NCBI GenBank assembly: GCA_016869175.1 | Contig: VGEV01000008.1 | Location: 1 to 49,773, forward strand | DNA: 49,773 nt | Reading direction: 5' to 3' | DNA from: Alphaproteobacteria bacterium | GTDB taxonomy: Bacteria > Pseudomonadota > Alphaproteobacteria > GCA-2731375 | Shown: positions 8,668-16,381 of the stretch, piece after piece | Layout of the letters: every line of letters starts with the position of its first letter | How positions within the stretch are numbered: position 1 is the stretch's first letter | Notes under the pieces: model-generated | Seen by the model: only the letters and a program-made list of their open reading frames with translations | What the model was told of the DNA's origin: nothing | The model's database searches: none | Translations under genes and position numbers: made by a program

Positions 8668-10275
8668 GTGGAGCAAACCGGCCCGCATGGCAGTCGCTTC
8701 GGTCTCGATCGGCACGGCTTGATCAATATCAAGCGCGATTTCTGGAACCTGCCGACGCCGACGCTCTACGAACATGCGATCCGGCGCGGCGAAGGTTGGA
8801 TCGCCGAGGGCGGCGCCTTCGTCGTGCATACCGGCCAGCACACCGGCCGTTCGGCCAACGACAAGTTCATCGTGCGCGACAAGGCGGCCGACAGCAAGGT
8901 CGACTGGGGCACGGTAAACCGGCCGATCGGCGAGCCGGAGTTCGAGGCGCTGCTGCAGCGCCACCTGGCCTATTACCAGGGCCGCGAACTCTACGTGCAG
9001 GATTGCTGGGCCGGCGCCGACCGGGAACATCGCCTGGCGGTGCGCGTGGTGACCGAAAATGCCTGGCACAGTCTGTTCGCGCGCAACATGTTCATTCGGC
9101 CCTCGGTCGACGAACTGGCCGAGTTCGAGCCTACCTTCACGGTGTTGCACGCGCCCGGCCTGGAGGCGGCGCCGGGCACGCCGGGGCTGCGCTCGGGCAC
9201 CTATATCGTGGTCAGTTTCGCCCAGCGCCTGGTGCTGATCGCCGGTACCTCGTATGCGGGCGAGATCAAGAAGTCGGTGTTCAGCATCCTGAACTTCCTG
9301 CTGCCCGAGGCCGATGTGCTGCCGATGCATTGTTCGGCCAATGTCGGCGCCAAGGGCGATGTCGCGGTGTTCTTCGGCTTGTCCGGCACCGGCAAGACCA
9401 CCTTGTCGGCCGACCCTGCGCGCACGCTGATCGGCGATGACGAACACGGCTGGGGCGCCAATGGCGTGTTCAACTTCGAGGGCGGCTGCTATGCCAAGGT
9501 GATCCGGCTGTCGGCCGAGGCCGAGCCGGAAATCCACGCCACCACCAGGCGCTTCGGCACCATCCTGGAGAACGTGCCGATCGACCAGGCGAACCGCCGG
9601 ACCGACCTGGACGACGACCGTTTCACCGAGAACACGCGCGGGTCCTACCTGCTCGAGTGCATTCCCAACGCCTCTCCCTCTGGCCATGCCGGGCATCCGA
9701 CCAGTGTCATCATGCTGACCGCCGATGCCTTTGGCGTGCTGCCGCCGATCGCCCGGCTCAGTCCGGAACAGGCGATGTACCACTTCCTGTCCGGCTACAC
9801 CGCGCGTGTCGCCGGCACCGAGAAGGGCCTGGGCCGCGAGCCGCAGGCGACCTTTTCCGCCTGTTTCGGCGGCCCGTTCATGGCCCGCCATCCGTCGGTC
9901 TATGGCAACATGCTGAAGGCCAAGATCGGCCGGCACGGCGTTGCCTGCTGGCTGGTCAACACGGGCTGGACGGGCGGCCAGGCCGGCGTCGGCAACCGCA
10001 TGCCGATCCAGGTGACGCGCGCGCTGCTCGCCGCGGCGCTGGATGGCAGTCTGGACGAGGTGCCGATGCGCCTGGATTCGCATTTCGGCCTGATGGTGCC
10101 GGAATCCTGCCGCGGCGTGCCGGCGCAATTGCTGGAGCCGCGCAAGACCTGGCCCGACCAGCGTGCCTATGACCGCACCGCCAGCGAAGTCGTGCAGCGC
10201 TTCCAGGCGAACTTCGCGAAATACGAGGCCTTCGTCGACGCCGAGGTCAAGGCCGCCGCGCCGCGCGCCGCGTAG
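8668..10275 (+). CDS. pckA: phosphoenolpyruvate carboxykinase (ATP)
   Basis: A 535-residue, full-length ATP-dependent PEP carboxykinase that converts oxaloacetate and ATP to PEP, CO2 and ADP, the first step of gluconeogenesis from C4 acids. Diagnostic motifs are [15 protein letters not shown] (kinase-1a P-loop near residue 240), [23 protein letters not shown] (kinase-2 and metal site), and the RSANDKF substrate loop. In many rhizobia pckA is directly divergent from chvI; here the MATE and HugZ-like genes lie between them. The GTG start is set by the AGGAGG at 8657-8662. Confidence 0.96.
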   Translation: MEQTGPHGSRFGLDRHGLINIKRDFWNLPTPTLYEHAIRRGEGWIAEGGAFVVHTGQHTGRSANDKFIVRDKAADSKVDWGTVNRPIGEPEFEALLQRHLAYYQGRELYVQDCWAGADREHRLAVRVVTENAWHSLFARNMFIRPSVDELAEFEPTFTVLHAPGLEAAPGTPGLRSGTYIVVSFAQRLVLIAGTSYAGEIKKSVFSILNFLLPEADVLPMHCSANVGAKGDVAVFFGLSGTGKTTLSADPARTLIGDDEHGWGANGVFNFEGGCYAKVIRLSAEAEPEIHATTRRFGTILENVPIDQANRRTDLDDDRFTENTRGSYLLECIPNASPSGHAGHPTSVIMLTADAFGVLPPIARLSPEQAMYHFLSGYTARVAGTEKGLGREPQATFSACFGGPFMARHPSVYGNMLKAKIGRHGVACWLVNTGWTGGQAGVGNRMPIQVTRALLAAALDGSLDEVPMRLDSHFGLMVPESCRGVPAQLLEPRKTWPDQRAYDRTASEVVQRFQANFAKYEAFVDAEVKAAAPRAA

Positions 10276-10290
10276 CCGGCCAGGCCCGGT

Positions 10291-10767
10291 CTAGCCGAGC
10301 GCCGCCTCGATCGCGGCCAGCAGTGGCGGATCGTCGGGCGCCACGCGCGCCGGCCAGGCGCCGGCCAGCTCGCCGTCCCGGTCGAACAGGAACTTGTGAA
10401 AGTTCCAGCGTGGGCTGCCGCCCTCGCCCAGTTCCTGAGCGATCTGGCGGTAAAGCGGGTGCGCGTGTGGTCCGATCACCGACACTTTCTCCGTCAAGGG
10501 AAAGTCGACCCGGTAGCGGGCGGCGCTGAAATCGGCGATCTGTTGCCCGCTGCCCGGCTCCTGTCCGCCGAAATCGTTGCTGGGCACCCCCAGAACCAGC
10601 AGCCCACGTTCACGAAACCGCTGCCAGAGCGACTGCAGACCGGCATATTGCGGGGTATAGCCGCATTGGCTCGCGGTATTGACCAGCAGCACCGCCTTGC
10701 CGCGAAACCCCGCCAGGGGCAGCGGCTGCGCATCCAAGGTCTGGAATTCGTAGCTGAACAGATCCAC
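10291..10767 (-). CDS. glutathione peroxidase family (thiol peroxidase, BtuE/GPx-like)
   Basis: A 158-residue thioredoxin-fold peroxidase. Catalytic Cys35 (cysteine rather than selenocysteine) lies in NTASQCGYTPQY; the catalytic glutamine is in PSNDFGGQEPG and the tryptophan in WNFHKFL. The GTG start is preceded by GGGAGGGG; a longer upstream frame lacks family similarity. It reduces hydroperoxides, probably with thioredoxin or glutathione. It is convergent with pckA (15-base gap) and divergent from the interrupted EAL gene, sharing an 82-base upstream region. Confidence 0.92.
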   Translation of the reverse strand: MDLFSYEFQTLDAQPLPLAGFRGKAVLLVNTASQCGYTPQYAGLQSLWQRFRERGLLVLGVPSNDFGGQEPGSGQQIADFSAARYRVDFPLTEKVSVIGPHAHPLYRQIAQELGEGGSPRWNFHKFLFDRDGELAGAWPARVAPDDPPLLAAIEAALG

Positions 10768-10849
10768 CGTCCCCTCCCGACCAGGCGAGTCGTTAACCTT
10801 ATCGCAACAACCGGCCCACCATGCTGCGGCAAGCCCGCCGGTAGGCCGC

Positions 10850-12028
10850 ATGAATCCCATCGCGCAATTGCTGCTGTTCGTCGCCCTTTCGGGTCTGGCC
10901 TTCGGCACGGCCGTCGTCGTGCCGGCGAGCGAGCCGGTTTCGCGCATCCTGACCGCCGCCGTCATTCTGCTGGCGGGCGCGCTGGGTCGCGAGGCCTAGC
11001 TGCGCCGGCAGGACGGCGAGCAGTTGCTGGCCGAGCAGCGCCAGCGGATGCGCGAGCAGAGCCAGGACGACGAGTCGCTTTGGCAGGGCCAGCGCATGCT
11101 GGCCGACAAGGTGACGGCCCTGGAGGAGCGCCTGGGCCAGCTCAACAGCTCGGCGCATGAACGGATGATCGCCGAGATGCGGCTGTTGCAGGACCAGCTT
11201 GCGCATCTGGCCGAGCGGCGCGCCGCCGGTCCGCCCCGCGCTGCGCCGAGCCCGAGCGGCGGTTCGGGCTTGGTCGACGAATTGCGCCAGAGCCTGGAGG
11301 ACAACCGCATCGACCCGCACCTGCAGCCGATCGTCAGCTTGCCACAGTGCAAGCGACGCTACTACGAAGCCTTCTCGCATCTGCGAACCGGCGCCGGCGA
11401 GGCGTTGCCGCCGGAACGCTACCTCAAGCTGGCCGAGGACGCCGGCCTGATGCTCACGCTCGACAATCTGTTGCTGTTCCGCTGCGTGCAGCTCGTGCGC
11501 CGCATGAAGCCGCGCAACCGGCATACCGGCTTCTTCGTCAATCTGTCCCCGCGCTCGCTGTCGGATGCGGCCTATATGGAACAGTTCGTCGAATTCCTGC
11601 CTGGCAATGCCGGGCTGGCCGAGGTGCTGTTCTTCGAGGTCGGCCAGGCCACCATGCGCCAGCACTGGCGCGACGCCGAACCCTATCTCGAGCAGCTGGC
11701 CGAACTCGGCTTCCGGTTCTCGCTCGACCGGGTCGAGCGGCTGGACCTCGATTTCGAACTGCTGGCTCGCCGGCGCTTCAAGTTCGTGAAGGTGCCGGTC
11801 GGCCTGCTGCTGGCCGGGGCGCAAGCGCCAGGTGCGGGCATCCACCCAGCCGATCTCAAGGAAGCCCTGCGGCGCAACCAGATCGACCTGATCGCGGAGA
11901 AGGTCGAGAACGAACGCAGCGTGCTGGAGCTTCTGGAACTGCAGGTCGACTTTGGCCAGGGCTTTCTGTTCGGCCAGCCGCGGCCGGCGCGCGAGTCGGT
12001 CGAGCGGCCGGAACTGGCGGTCGGTTGA
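10850..12028 (+). pseudogene. tipF: TipF-like EAL-domain gene interrupted by in-frame TAG
   Basis: Read as one frame from ATG 10850, the product would have two N-terminal membrane segments (LLLFVALSGLAFG and ILTAAVILLAGALG), a charged coiled-coil (LAEQRQRMREQSQDDE onward) and a C-terminal EAL domain, the architecture of TipF, which positions flagellar assembly in Caulobacter. A TAG at 10997-10999 (codon 50, between REA and LRRQDGEQ) interrupts it. The frame is otherwise intact on both sides, and a single change to CAG would restore glutamine. It may be a recent nonsense mutation, a sequencing error, or a gene split into two translated parts. Confidence 0.65.
11024..12028 (+). CDS. EAL-domain protein, surviving 3' part of the TipF-like gene
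   Basis: If translation restarts at TTG 11024 (or ATG 11048), this yields about 334 residues of soluble coiled-coil plus EAL domain without the membrane anchor. The EAL signature itself is altered (YYEAFSHLR in place of EALLR), and other catalytic motifs are diverged (SLDRVERLDLD, FVKVPVGLLL). It is therefore likely a c-di-GMP-binding or scaffold domain rather than an active phosphodiesterase, as described for TipF. No convincing ribosome-binding site precedes either restart codon. The HAD-IIA gene follows after a short gap. Confidence 0.6.
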   Translation: MLAEQRQRMREQSQDDESLWQGQRMLADKVTALEERLGQLNSSAHERMIAEMRLLQDQLAHLAERRAAGPPRAAPSPSGGSGLVDELRQSLEDNRIDPHLQPIVSLPQCKRRYYEAFSHLRTGAGEALPPERYLKLAEDAGLMLTLDNLLLFRCVQLVRRMKPRNRHTGFFVNLSPRSLSDAAYMEQFVEFLPGNAGLAEVLFFEVGQATMRQHWRDAEPYLEQLAELGFRFSLDRVERLDLDFELLARRRFKFVKVPVGLLLAGAQAPGAGIHPADLKEALRRNQIDLIAEKVENERSVLELLELQVDFGQGFLFGQPRPARESVERPELAVG

Positions 12029-12073
12029 CCCTGCCGCGCCGGCCACGCTATGCGGCAGCATCGAGAGCAGGGG

Positions 12074-12949
12074 ATGCGCTTGCCGATCCACATGCCGGCG
12101 GGCGTCGGCGAACTGGCCGACCACTACAACGGTTTCATCTGTGATGTGTGGGGCGTGCTGCATGACGGCGTGGCCGCCTATCCCGGCGCGGCCCGCTGCC
12201 TGGGCGAATTGCGCCGGCGGGGCAAGCCGGTGGCATTGCTCTCCAACGCGCCGCGCGCCGCCCAGCGCGTCGCCGACCGGTTGGGCGAACTCGGCATTGC
12301 GCGCGAGCTCTACAAGGCCATCGTGACCTCGGGCGACGCGGCGGTGGGCGCGCTGCGACGGGGCAGCGATCCCTGGCATGCCGGTCTGGGCGAAGCCTGC
12401 TTTTATCTGGGGCCGGAACGCGATCTGGCGGTGCTGCGCGACAGCGGCCGGCGGGGCGTGGCGCTGGAAGCGGCCGACTTCATTCTCTGCACCGGGCTAT
12501 TCGACGAGGCGCGCGAGACACCGGACAGCTATGGCGAATTGTTCCGGCGGGCGCTCGCCCGTAAGCTGAAATTCGTCTGCGCCAATCCGGACCGCGTGGT
12601 CAATCGCGGACCGGCGCTGGTCTACTGCGCGGGCGCGTTGGCCGACCGCTACCAGGACCTCGGCGGCGAGGTGCGGCGGCATGGCAAGCCCGATGCCGCA
12701 GTCTTCCGGTTGGCGGCCGCCGCGCTCGGCCTGTCAGCCGGCGCGCGGCTGCTGGTGGTAGGCGATGGCCTCAACACCGATCTTGCCGGCGCGGCCGCCG
12801 CGGGCTTCGATGCGCTGTGGGTGCTGGACGGCATCCATGCCCAGGAATTGGCGGCCGACGGCCGGCCGGTCGATGCCGAACGCGTGGCGGCCTTCCTGGC
12901 CAAGGCGCAGCGCAGGGCGGTGGCGGCAGTCGAGCGGTTCGCCTGGTAG
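12074..12949 (+). CDS. HAD-superfamily class IIA hydrolase (TIGR01459-like)
   Basis: A phosphatase of about 291 residues. Motif I is FICDVWGVLHDG (nucleophile and acid aspartates), motif II is ALLSNAPR, and motifs III/IV are RHGKPDAAVF and VVGDGLNTDLAGA. Together with the type IIA cap this places it near NagD-like phosphatases and the alphaproteobacterial TIGR01459 subgroup, whose substrate is not established. Alternative ATGs at 12050 and 12092 are possible; none has an ideal ribosome-binding site. It ends 88 bases before repeat copy 1. Confidence 0.85.
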   Translation: MRLPIHMPAGVGELADHYNGFICDVWGVLHDGVAAYPGAARCLGELRRRGKPVALLSNAPRAAQRVADRLGELGIARELYKAIVTSGDAAVGALRRGSDPWHAGLGEACFYLGPERDLAVLRDSGRRGVALEAADFILCTGLFDEARETPDSYGELFRRALARKLKFVCANPDRVVNRGPALVYCAGALADRYQDLGGEVRRHGKPDAAVFRLAAAALGLSAGARLLVVGDGLNTDLAGAAAAGFDALWVLDGIHAQELAADGRPVDAERVAAFLAKAQRRAVAAVERFAW

Positions 12950-13037
12950 CGCAGGCCGGCCGGCCAGCCGGGCTTGCCGCCCGCGCCTGGCCCGCGAACA
13001 AGCGCCGGAACCGCTGCCGCGGGCAAGCCGGTCGCCC

Positions 13038-13176
13038 AGGGCGATTGCCGTTCCCATCGAACCGGTAGGTTCGGTTTGAACGGAATCCATTGCCCTGCAA
13101 CCGCGACGGCTGCGCGATGGGCTCCGACCAGATGGTATCGCGATCAGCGATTCCATCTGATCGGACACCGCGCTAG
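13038..13176 (+). repeat. interspersed two-stem-loop repeat, copy 1
   Basis: A 139-bp member of a family also at 20258-20395 and 40976-41116. Stem-loop 1 pairs CCGTTC..CGAACC with GGTTCG..GAACGG; stem-loop 2 pairs CCGACCAGATGG with CCATCTGATCGG. The right end ACACCGCGCTAG is identical to the other copies, and its CTA is the TAG stop of the CheZ-like gene on the minus strand. The left end reads CCAGGG where the other copies have CTAGGG. It lies between convergent genes, so a bidirectional 3'-end or terminator role is plausible. Confidence 0.9.
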
Positions 13177-14153
13177 TTGAACAGCGCGTCGATATCGGCC
13201 TGCGAGGCCTTTTCGCCGCCGCTGGGTGTCGGCGGAGGCGGCGCCGGCTTGGCAGCGGGCTGGCTGGTGGTTTTCGCCGCGGCTTTCTTCGCGGCCGCGG
13301 TCGCACCCTTGGCCGGCTTGCCAGCAGGCTTCGCCGCAGGCGACTGCGCGCTGGGCTCGGCCGTCAGCGCGGGCGGCGTTGGCGCGACCGCTGGTTTGGC
13401 ATCCGGCGGCGAGGCCGCCGCCGCGGGCAAAGCGGCCTCGTCCGGCCCCTCGGCGACGGCCGCTGGCGAGCCCGCCACGGTGTCGGGCGGCGACGGCGGG
13501 GCCGCCGCTGCCGCCAGGGTGGCGGCGCCCAGCAATTCGTCGACCGCCGATTGGTCGATGCCTTCGCCGGCCAGCGCCGGGCCGTTCAGCAGTGCCGCGT
13601 CGCCTTGCGGTGCGGCCTGCGTCTCGCCTTCGTCGGCAATGTCGGGTCCCCAGGCGCGGTCGAGGCTGTTCAGCCGCTCCTCGATATGCGTCAGCGTGGC
13701 AACCACCTTGGAGATGCGCTGGCCGGTGATGTCCTGGAACGAGCACGCCTCGATGATGCGCAGGCAATGGTCGTTGACCTGCGCGCAGTAGGCTTGGGCG
13801 TCCTCGCCGTCCAGCGCCATGATCTGCTCGGCCGCGCTCATGATGGAATCGGTGGCTAGTTCGGTCGCCTGGACGATCGCCTCCAACTCCATCCCGGCCC
13901 GCGGGATCTTCTCTTTTTTCAGGTCGTTCGGCCGCATCTGGGCAATCTCCTGACGCGCCTGTCCAATATGCGCCGACAGATTGCGCAACTCGCGATAGAT
14001 CTCGACATCGATCGACGCGAAGAAGCGCTGCGTGGCGGCGATCAGCACCTCGGTCACCGAGGCGATGTCGGCAAGCCCGACCGCGGCGCCTCGATCGGCG
14101 CGCAGATGATCGACCAGCCGCTCAATCGAGCCAGCCAGTCGGCTGGCGTCCAT
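13173..14153 (-). CDS. CheZ-like chemotaxis phosphatase
   Basis: A 326-residue protein: a helical N-terminal half of about 170 residues, a long Ala/Pro/Lys-rich linker, and a C-terminal SQADIDALFN. The active-site helix SFQDITGQRISKV holds Asp141 and Gln145, spaced as in the CheZ catalytic pair (Asp143/Gln147 in E. coli). The C-terminal peptide resembles the CheY-binding N-terminus of FliM (SQ-x-EIDALL) and probably binds the receiver. The ATG overlaps the stop of the CheY-like gene as ATGA, so the pair is coupled. Its own stop lies inside repeat copy 1. Confidence 0.83.
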   Translation of the reverse strand: MDASRLAGSIERLVDHLRADRGAAVGLADIASVTEVLIAATQRFFASIDVEIYRELRNLSAHIGQARQEIAQMRPNDLKKEKIPRAGMELEAIVQATELATDSIMSAAEQIMALDGEDAQAYCAQVNDHCLRIIEACSFQDITGQRISKVVATLTHIEERLNSLDRAWGPDIADEGETQAAPQGDAALLNGPALAGEGIDQSAVDELLGAATLAAAAAPPSPPDTVAGSPAAVAEGPDEAALPAAAASPPDAKPAVAPTPPALTAEPSAQSPAAKPAGKPAKGATAAAKKAAAKTTSQPAAKPAPPPPTPSGGEKASQADIDALFN

Positions 14154-14539
14154 CAGAATTCTCCCAGCACGGCGCTTATCTTGGTCTTCAGCGTCTGCGC
14201 GTTGAACGGCTTGACGATGTAGCTGTTGACCCCGGCCTGTTTGGCGGCGATCACGTTCTCGGTCTTGCTTTCCGCGGTGACCATGATGAAGAGAGTCTTG
14301 TTCAGCTTCTCGTCGGCTCGCACCTCCTTCAAGAGGTCGTAGCCGGTCATCGGCTGCATGTTCCAATCGGAGATCACCAAGCCATAGGGCTTCTGCCTCA
14401 TCTTGGACAGCGCCTCGGTCCCGTCCGAGGCCTCGTCGACATTGTCGAAGCCCAACTGTTTCAATAAGTTGCCGATGATGCGCAGCATCGTCTTGTAGTC
14501 ATCCACGATGAGGATTGGCATCTTCTTGTCGACTGACAT
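14153..14539 (-). CDS. CheY-like single-domain response regulator
   Basis: A 128-residue stand-alone receiver. Asp13 and Asp14 form the acidic pocket, Asp58 in VISDWNMQPMTG is the phospho-acceptor, and the switch region is MVTAESKTENV with lysine in YIVKPF. The N-terminus and the DWNMQPM sequence are typical of chemotaxis CheY. An AGAGGGA site fixes the ATG. Coupled to the CheZ-like phosphatase downstream; no receptor or kinase is in the window. Confidence 0.9.
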   Translation of the reverse strand: MSVDKKMPILIVDDYKTMLRIIGNLLKQLGFDNVDEASDGTEALSKMRQKPYGLVISDWNMQPMTGYDLLKEVRADEKLNKTLFIMVTAESKTENVIAAKQAGVNSYIVKPFNAQTLKTKISAVLGEF

Positions 14540-14781
14540 GGCGTCCCTCTGCCAGATCAAGAGGTGATCGGTTTGCGGTGCAGCGGCTACTGGCTCGATC
14601 GAGGCTAGGCGCCATATTCAAAAGTTCCGTTAAGGCCGGGGGTTGTGGGCGGTCCGGGCGGCGGCTATAAGGGCGCCGCCTTGTTGCAATGCAAAATGCA
14701 CCAGCCTTTCTTCATGCTTCTCAAACCCGCCTGGAATTAGCGTAACCCCTCGCACGCTTGGCCCCATAAAAGGGAATTGGC

Positions 14782-15264
14782 ATGAACGTGCCCGCCGCTC
14801 TGGCTCCCGCCCTGGCCAACACACCGGTCGATCTGCATCGCGAACTGCATGGCTACTTCATCGACGATCTGGAAGTCGGCATGTCCGCCTTCTATTCGCG
14901 CACCGTGACGGAGGCCGACATCGTGCTGTTCGCGGGCATTTCGGGCGACTTCAACCCGCTGCATCTCAATCGCGAATTCAGCGAGAAGACGCGCTTCGGG
15001 GGGTGCATCGCGCACGGCATGTTGACCGCCAGTCTGATCTCCACCGTGGTTGGCACCAAGCTGCCGGGGCCGGGCGCCATCTATCTTGGGCAGTCCTTGC
15101 GCTTCACTGCCCCGGTTCGCCCCGGCAACACGGTCACCGCGCGGGCGGTGGTGACCGAGGTCGAGCGCGAGAAGCGACGCTGCCGACTGATCACCAATTG
15201 CATGGTTGGCGGGCGGCTGGTAGTCGAGGGCGAGGCCCTGATGCTGGTGCCGGCGCGCGGCTGA
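14782..15264 (+). CDS. MaoC-family (R)-specific enoyl-CoA hydratase
   Basis: A 160-residue single hotdog-fold hydratase. The catalytic Asp/His pair is in the family motif GDFNPLHLN, followed by KTRFGGCIAHGML. Such proteins hydrate trans-2-enoyl-CoA to (R)-3-hydroxyacyl-CoA, linking beta-oxidation with polyhydroxyalkanoate synthesis (PhaJ-like), though many homologues are uncharacterised. An AAGGGA ribosome-binding site precedes the ATG. It leads a long plus-strand run into ribF and ileS. Confidence 0.9.
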   Translation: MNVPAALAPALANTPVDLHRELHGYFIDDLEVGMSAFYSRTVTEADIVLFAGISGDFNPLHLNREFSEKTRFGGCIAHGMLTASLISTVVGTKLPGPGAIYLGQSLRFTAPVRPGNTVTARAVVTEVEREKRRCRLITNCMVGGRLVVEGEALMLVPARG

Positions 15265-15342
15265 AGCGCCGTCCCGCCGGCTGGACGATTGCGCCGCCGG
15301 CATTGACCCGCATAATGGCGGTCGCCCGCGCCGCTAAGGACC

Positions 15343-16296
15343 ATGCAGCTTATCCGCGATTATCAGGGCTTGCCGCCGGCGGCCACCGGCGCCGTCGTGG
15401 CGATCGGCAATTTCGACGGCCTGCATCGCGGCCATCGGGCGTTGCTTGCACGCTGCCGAACGGTTGCGCGCGACGCCGGTCTGCCGATGGGCCTGTTGAC
15501 CTTCGAACCGCACCCCCGTTCGGTGTTCAACCCGGACGGGCCGCCGTTCCGGCTGACGCCGTTCCGCAGCAAACTGCGGCTGTTGGCAACGCTGGGCGTC
15601 GAGCGCTGTTATTGCCTGCGCTTCAACGCGGCGCTGCATGGCAAGCCCGCCGAGGCCTTCATCGCCGACGTGCTGGCCGGCGGCTTGGGCGTGCGCCACG
15701 TCGTCGTCGGCTACGATTTCGTGTTCGGCCATCGCCGTGGTGGCAACGCCGAGCTGCTGCAGGAACTCGGGCCTCGGCACGGCTTCGCGGTCAGCGTGCT
15801 GCCGGCGGTGACGCATGGCGAGGACGTCTGCTCGTCGACCGTAATCCGCAAGGATCTGGAAGCCGGGCGGGTGCGCCGGGCCGCCGAATTGCTCGGTCGC
15901 TGGTGGGAGGTCGAGGGGCGGGTGCGGCACGGCCATCGGCGCGGCCGCACCATCGGCTTCCCCACGCTCAATCTGCATCTGGCGCCCGGCGCGCTGCGCC
16001 CGGCTTTGGGGGTCTATGCCGTCCGCATCGCACTCGACCGGGACGGCGCCGCCGACTGGCTGCCGGGGGTGGCCAATTTCGGCCGGCGGCCGACCGTGGA
16101 CGGCACCAGCCTGGTGTTGGAGGCGCATGTCTTCGACTTTTCGGGCGACCTCTACGGCCGGCGCGTGCGCGTGGCCTTCGTCGACTACCTGCGCGGCGAG
16201 CGCAAGTTCCCCTCGCTTGCCGCCCTGCAGGCGCAGATCGCCGAGGACGGCGCGGCCGCCCGCGGCCTGTTGGCACGGCCGGATGCGGCGTTCTGA
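15343..16296 (+). CDS. ribF: bifunctional riboflavin kinase / FAD synthetase
   Basis: A 317-residue two-domain enzyme making FMN and then FAD. The N-terminal nucleotidyltransferase domain has GNFDGLHRGHRALL and GYDFVFGHRRGGN with the SSTVIRKDLEAG motif. The C-terminal flavokinase domain has GRTIGFPTLNLHL, GVYAV, VANFGRRPTVDG and the FVDYLRGERKF end. The order ribF-ileS-lspA is widely conserved in proteobacteria. Confidence 0.97.
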   Translation: MQLIRDYQGLPPAATGAVVAIGNFDGLHRGHRALLARCRTVARDAGLPMGLLTFEPHPRSVFNPDGPPFRLTPFRSKLRLLATLGVERCYCLRFNAALHGKPAEAFIADVLAGGLGVRHVVVGYDFVFGHRRGGNAELLQELGPRHGFAVSVLPAVTHGEDVCSSTVIRKDLEAGRVRRAAELLGRWWEVEGRVRHGHRRGRTIGFPTLNLHLAPGALRPALGVYAVRIALDRDGAADWLPGVANFGRRPTVDGTSLVLEAHVFDFSGDLYGRRVRVAFVDYLRGERKFPSLAALQAQIAEDGAAARGLLARPDAAF

Positions 16297-16381
16297 GGCG
16301 GGCCGGCCTCGACAGCCGCGGTCCGGCTTTGCTACCAAGCCCGATTGGCGAATCGGGCAGACCGCCCGCACGGATTCCGGC

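Noticed and set aside
10997-10999. Amber codon as pyrrolysine or programmed readthrough
   Set aside because: Pyrrolysine systems are restricted mainly to methylamine metabolism and no such genes are present; no stimulatory element is evident. A nonsense mutation or sequencing error is simpler.
14657-14680. Hairpin GGCGGC/GCCGCC between the CheY-like and MaoC genes as a terminator
   Set aside because: Only six GC pairs with a 12-base loop and a weak TTGTT tail, placed upstream of both divergent genes where no terminator is expected.
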